Source: Eumeta japonica (taxonomy: Eukaryota; Arthropoda; Insecta; Lepidoptera; Psychidae). Taken from it: a DNA stretch of 64,000 bases. The stretch's first letter is position 1. Every line of letters starts with the position of its first letter. Shown in pieces: positions 59,001-64,000 of this stretch. The translations under genes were made by a program, and so were the position numbers. The notes beneath the pieces were generated by a model. The model was given only the letters and a program-made list of their open reading frames with translations. It was not told the origin of the DNA and did no database searches. The stretch spans positions 1-64,000 of the forward strand of contig BGZK01001327.1 in assembly GCA_005406025.1 (NCBI GenBank), written 5' to 3'.

Positions 59001-60564
59001 AACGAAAAATTCGCAACAAAAAATTTTTTTCTTTAATTTTTGTTGGATTGATTGTTATTATTGATCAACAGATCGAGTCGAATCGAATTAATAAAACAGA
59101 TCAAAATCTAAAAACGTGTTCGATAGATATTGTAGTCAAAACTGTAGCAAAATTAAAAAAAATAGCATCTCTCTAAATAAATCTAGATTTGAATTGAACT
59201 AGAAGAGTTGAAAACTATATTCTTGTGCTCGAAGAATTTGAAAAATCACAAAACTCGATTTTTTTTTACTCAAATTCAATATGTAATGTGGCAAAAACAT
59301 CACGAATGGTTTATAAGATCAACCGTTTTTCGAATTTTCGAGCTCAAAAGCTTAAAGACGACAAGCCTTTGAGCTTTGAGACAACTAAATTTTTTGAATT
59401 CCAGGAGCTCAAAAATACGTCATTAAATATACTATAGATAGCGGGAAGTTTTAGAGATAGCCTGCAGTCAACCGTTTTACACACCTCTTTTTTCTCTTTT
59501 GAAGTGAAATGGCTTCAACATTCATGTCTCTGGACTCGGGTAGTGCTGCCTCTGGACGCGACTTTTTAAAATGAACGTTTTCTCGCACATTTTTTGATTG
59601 TTTCGTTAAATTCCTGTAATTGTTGATCTATAGGAATTTCGCCAATTAGAAGATTTAAAAGTGAGCGCGATTTTGGGGGGTCACGACCGCCGTGACCCCC
59701 TCGCCCCTCGGACCGCCCTAAACGCTAACCCTGTCGCTTCGTTCAGAGGGACGCCGGGGACCGGCGTCACGGCGTCCTATTAGTCTAAGATCCGACATTA
59801 GAAAATAGTACCCTCATCTGTTAATTGAATCAAATAATGTTTCAAAGGCAGATAACAATATTATAAATGTATGAGAACGATGTCTGCCTCCGTTGTCCTA
59901 CTGCTATTAACAACTTGATTTTTTTTTATGTATATATATGTATGTATGTAACTGCCAGTTATAAATATATTCAGAATTTTATAAACTTTACACACGTGTT
60001 AATATTTTTTAATTAACAGGCGAGGGAAGTAAGTTCGGTTCACCTACCTGCTTACGCCTGGCTAGAAGTAGGTGTGGCAGACATAAAGGTCGCTGTCTAT
60101 TGTAACAAGCTGGCAAACATCATATTCGAAAGTTTTGTACTTGCGATGTGCAAATAATATAAAAAGAAAAAATAATAATAATTAATTAAGCAATGTTAAT
60201 AGCAGCAGAACTACGACGGCAAACATTGTTCTCATAAATTTATAATACTGTTATTTGCCTTTAAAACATTATCTGATTCAATTTAACAGATGAAGGTACG
60301 TTTTTTCTAATGTCGAGCTATTAAAAACTTATACGTGCACGGCAAAAGCACTTGCATGTTGAGATGATTCCATGTAATGACCTCCTTTGCAGATTTAAAA
60401 AAAAAAAACTCCATTATTCAGAAATTATTTAAGGAGTGGTATCGTCTAGTACGCAACCGCACCGCTCAAGTGATCGAAACTTTTCTGTTATGGATCCTTA
60501 AATTTGTACACACGACTTTTTGACAATCTTCATCGATGCATAGGAAGTCGTATTTCGGGTGCTA
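59001..60564. other. Non-coding stretch with a GC hairpin
   Basis: AT-rich except for 59,670-59,785. There GGGGGTCACG (59,676-59,685) and CGTGACCCCC (59,691-59,700) form a perfect 10-bp stem with a 5-base loop, followed by CGCCGGGGACCGGCGTCACG. The frames at 58952-59176 and 59225-59437 are simple open stretches with no domain. Confidence 0.4.
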
Positions 60565-61080
60565 GGCTGCAACATGCATTAACATGCAGCATGCAACCCA
60601 TCGCTGACCCTCGAATTTGTTCTTCCACTACGAATCCCCTATCCAAAGACTTGAATATCGATTCGAGATGACAGATATCGAACACTTAAGCAAGTGTTAA
60701 TTGCTTATTTATCTCAGTCAGTTATATTATTCGTTCCTACGTACGTTTCATACTAACTATGCACATCCTCAGGAAAATGCAGACAGTCCCATCTACCAGG
60801 GCGTAAGGAGTGTTAAAATAGCCGGCACATGAGCTCCCAACCTCCTCATGTGACATGCAGTTACATGTACTGAGCAGTACGTCAAAAGGTGACCAAAAAC
60901 CCTTCCACCAGTAGCCACAGGCTGTGGTTAAAATATAACTTTTAGCAGACTAAGATTAAACAGTTAACACTTGCTTAGGGGTTCGATATCTGTCAAACCT
61001 CTCGAATCAATATTCGTTGGATTGTGGGATGCATGCATCTAATTACGGATTTCCGCGAATCAACAACTCACACAATTAGA
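60565..61080. mobile_element. Larger foldback element of the ATGCATTAACATGC family
   Basis: The left arm GGCTGCAACATGCATTAACA through GACAGATATCGAACACTTAA and GCAAGTGTT is matched in reverse by AACACTTGCTTAGGGGTTCG through ATATCTGTCAAACC to GGATGCATGCATC at the right. The outer right part CGGATTTCCGCGAATCAACA is the complement of sequence found just outside the copy at 1922-2164. The interior of about 245 bp matches 25,255-25,440. Element length is about 515 bp; no protein is encoded. Confidence 0.7.
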
Positions 61081-64000
61081 GTATTTTGGACGATACATTT
61101 CCCGAACTCCTGCGCAAGGCGAAGTCCACAAATATGGCACCGCGTGCTGCGGTTTGTTTTCGCTTTGACGCACAGCAAAGCTGAAGCAACCCTAAAACCG
61201 GGGTCAGTAGTTAAAGCGACAGTCACCCCGAGGGATTATTTTTCGTAAGAATCTCCAATGACTCGGCTGACCGCAGCGTGGCCTTTGCGTCTTTTGTCAG
61301 ATATTTTCTTTTTTTACGAATCGATCCAAAAAAAAGACTCCTATATAAAATGTCCCCAGTGTTATCAATTTTGCCACGCGCTTTTCACTTACGTTCAAGT
61401 AACTTGAACTAGTCCACGTGTCTTGAAAACGCCCACATGGTATTTCGTTCGCGATTTCAAAATTAAAAAAAACCAACTCATTTACAGGAAGAAAATCAAA
61501 CAAAACACTGTATCAATTTATTCTTTTTATTATCCTATATTTTTTTACAATTCGGATACGAAAAAGAAAATCATTATAATCTGAAAAAAGGGAAAAAAAA
61601 AACATTTTTAGGCATTACAAAAAAAAAGTACGTACACCCTAAAAATCTATCTATTAATTTATTCATTCCAGCAATATATACAGACAGCTTGATCCTTTAT
61701 ACATACATATCGTTTGATTAAATAGATTAAAAATGAAAAAAAAAATCAGATGTGATGCTGATTGATGTAAAAAAAAACAGTATAACGACACAAATAGATA
61801 CAAGTCGGGAGTATGTCGCGGTCGTCTAGATACGAATAGACTTTTCAAAAAAAGTCTGCGTTTACCAGTTTACGCGCTTGCGCAGTCGTACATATCTAGC
61901 TTTTGACGCGAGGGGGCGCCGTTTGTAGAGTACGATTAATTTTCAAAGCAGTTTCCGCTGAAACTGACCGTCCATTTAAAATTACAGAACTCACCATTTC
62001 AGGAAATGAAAAAGCCTTTTCTATAGAAAATATGATAAGTGACGTCATTCAATTTAAGCATCGCTTCTGATTTATTTTTTTCATTCTTCAATTGTTTCGC
62101 TTTATTACAATAAAAAAATTAAATTAGTAAAAGTTATTTCTCTCCATACAATAATAAAAAGTGAGCCTCGGTATCTAGATATAAATCATTCACACAAACA
62201 ATTGAATGCACGAGTTAGACGCGCGCGCACACATTTCGGCTACTTCATCTTGGCTGTCGATCGACGTTCACGCGTGCGCCCGCGCAGTTTAAAACTGTTT
62301 TTATCATCTTAAATAGAGCAACACAAACGCATCATTTACATGTATACAAACGAATAAGTATCCATGTGCCGTATGCCACAGCGCCGCCAACGAAACGGCA
62401 AAAAAATCATTTCTTTTTTTCGCATAGGAAATGAAAAGAACTACACACAGGAGATAAAAAGCACTGGAAAATCCGTTTCCTCAATACCATCACACATGGC
62501 AACACCACCGTCGAATGCTGAGCGTAAACAACCCTGTCGGACCATTATCGGTAACAATAGTTATTGCTAGGGTACGATAGATAGGGTTTGTTTGTGATGA
62601 AAAATGGCGTCGGGCGACAAGTTTCCTCGTGCTCAGTACTCGCTACGGATACAATAATATTGGCAGTTTATCATTAACAAAATAATATTAACAATAATAA
62701 TTGTATTTCGATTGTAACAATAACATTATATTCACGTTGACAGTTTCTTATGAAATTTATCAACTGATATATATGATTTTATAGGTTCGATACACTACAA
62801 ATTTTCATGTTCAAGTAATTGGTAAATTTTTAAATATCGGTTCTCTGTGTCTATATGGGTGCGCGCGCGCACGTGTGTGTGCGCGTATGTGCCCGTGTGT
62901 GTCTGTATGTGATATGATGATAGCCATATTGATAATAAAGACAGCTGTACACATTCAATTTATCAGACGATTTGTTAGGACCAGGGGCGTTCATTGCAAA
63001 AAAATATATATGTAGCAAAAATGACATCGGAATGTACTATGCAAATTCCAATGCCGAGAACTCCGCACGACCTCTATTCTAAATACCCTGCGTTGTCGTT
63101 TTGGATGTCTATAACGAACTGGATCTCTTACAATTACTCCACGGATGGCCATCATCAGATCACATCCTCCTCGGTCCCGAAGAGAGCCAATAATACATTC
63201 AAGTAACCTCGTTATGTGTGAAAATGTGTGGATTTCGTTTTTAAAGAGTTCCTCTAACAACTCGCGTATTGGGCTAAATGTGATGGTTTTTTTTTTTAAA
63301 TGGTTACAAAAATCACAGTTAGTCAGGACGACACAACTAAAAGTAGTTACGTACAAGAGTGAGTGGGAGGCATACACGCGTACAAACAAATATTTCACTT
63401 ATAACCCTATAGGAATCTCGTTGATTTTTCAACGGATCAAAGCCAAGATTCGGTAGCCTAGATTCAAACATAGACAAATCTACAATATTCAACTCCACAC
63501 TCCGCCTGTTGCTCTTAGGTCTTAATCTGTATTTCAATTGTAAGTTGAAAGAAAAATAGAACATATCATCGGTTGCTATAAAAGTGATCATGTGTTGGAT
63601 AATTAATATGAGTGAAAAATGTTTGGATTTGAAAATAGCCCCATTTCTTATTAAGCGAAAATTTAAAAAGGGGGGCTATTTTTTTAATTCTTCTCAGTTA
63701 TTTATAAATGTTCTAAAATGTTTAGAAACTGCTTTATTAAATTTTCTTTAATTGAAATACAGCAAGACACGTTTTCGCCACAAACAATGACGTATTTACA
63801 TAACATGATTAAATTTAAATAGTTAACCAATGATGATTTTCAATGAAACATTTTTAATAAACGTATAATTGTAAATAAAAAATAAATTAAATTCGTCGAC
63901 CACATTTATATGTTTCTAATTAGGGGCAATATTAAACAAATAAAATCAAGGGACAAGTAAATTATCTCCTTAATTTTGTGATAAAAACTTAAGATCCTGT
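61081..64000. other. Non-coding stretch; possible long minus-strand 3' UTR
   Basis: Repeats are few here. An AATAAA on the minus strand at about 61,516-61,521 and the CG-rich mixed sequences at 61,860-62,580 and 63,000-63,460 would fit a long 3' UTR of a gene whose body lies beyond the window, but this is a guess. A minus-strand frame at 62991-63398 spans 135 codons without a recognised domain. No gene is called. Confidence 0.25.
62855..62911. repeat. GC/GT alternating purine-pyrimidine tract
   Basis: GTGCGCGCGCGCACGTGTGT and the following GCGCGTATGTGCCCGTGTGT alternate purine and pyrimidine almost throughout, a sequence type able to adopt Z-DNA. A shorter GCGCGCGCACACA tract lies at about 62,220. 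Confidence 0.85.

Noticed and set aside
62991..63398. 135-codon minus-strand frame as a gene
   Set aside because: No domain; frames of this length are expected by chance several times in 64 kb.
1..64000. CRISPR arrays, operons, rRNA or prokaryotic defence systems
   Set aside because: Spliced exons, SINEs, LINEs and MITEs show a eukaryotic genome, and the only tandem array has no unique spacers.

Overview
This is an AT-rich eukaryotic window from an insect nuclear genome, most likely a butterfly or moth. It carries spliced exons with GT/AG boundaries and no operons. The repeat content is typical of Lepidoptera: an element starting AACCGGCCAAGTGCGAG and ending TACGGAACCCTAAAA, a tRNA-derived SINE with a characteristic tail, non-LTR retrotransposon 3' ends, and several MITE families. 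Species and chromosome cannot be told from the sequence.

Only two genes can be supported. On the + strand, the last two coding exons of an MFSD6-like major facilitator transporter lie at 739-909 and 3751-3890; the frame runs through the splice to a stop at 3888-3890. On the - strand, converging on it, is an RR-1 (CPR family) cuticular protein gene. Its terminal exons are 7901-8035, 8185-8291 and 12935-13043. A nine-codon first exon at 44662-44688 would complete a convincing signal peptide and give a 125-residue secreted protein, but implies a first intron of about 31.6 kb. The two genes have unrelated roles (membrane transport; chitin-binding exoskeleton protein) and show no sign of a shared pathway.

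Region by region: 1-3890 is the end of the transporter gene, with a SINE, MITEs and a LINE tail in its introns. 3891-7650 is the 3' untranslated and intergenic stretch between the converging genes. 7901-13043 holds three cuticle exons, with a MITE and two bZIP/CRE-like palindromes in the intron. 13044-44661 (first intron on the proposed model) is a TE graveyard with a mariner-like MITE, a Helentron-like fragment nested in another repeat, a hAT-like element with exact 8-bp target duplications, a 1.65-kb minisatellite of 21-bp units, divergent 150-bp arrays and two perfect TA-centred palindromes. 44689-64000 lies upstream of the cuticle gene. It has no recognised gene but contains LINE fragments, a six-pentamer heat-shock-element match, several GC-rich islands of unknown function and a foldback element.

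No prokaryotic system, CRISPR array, rRNA or canonical tRNA gene was found. The least explained signals are the split signal peptide and giant intron, the two-monomer minisatellite, the heat-shock-like element, the CRE palindromes and the perfect palindromes.
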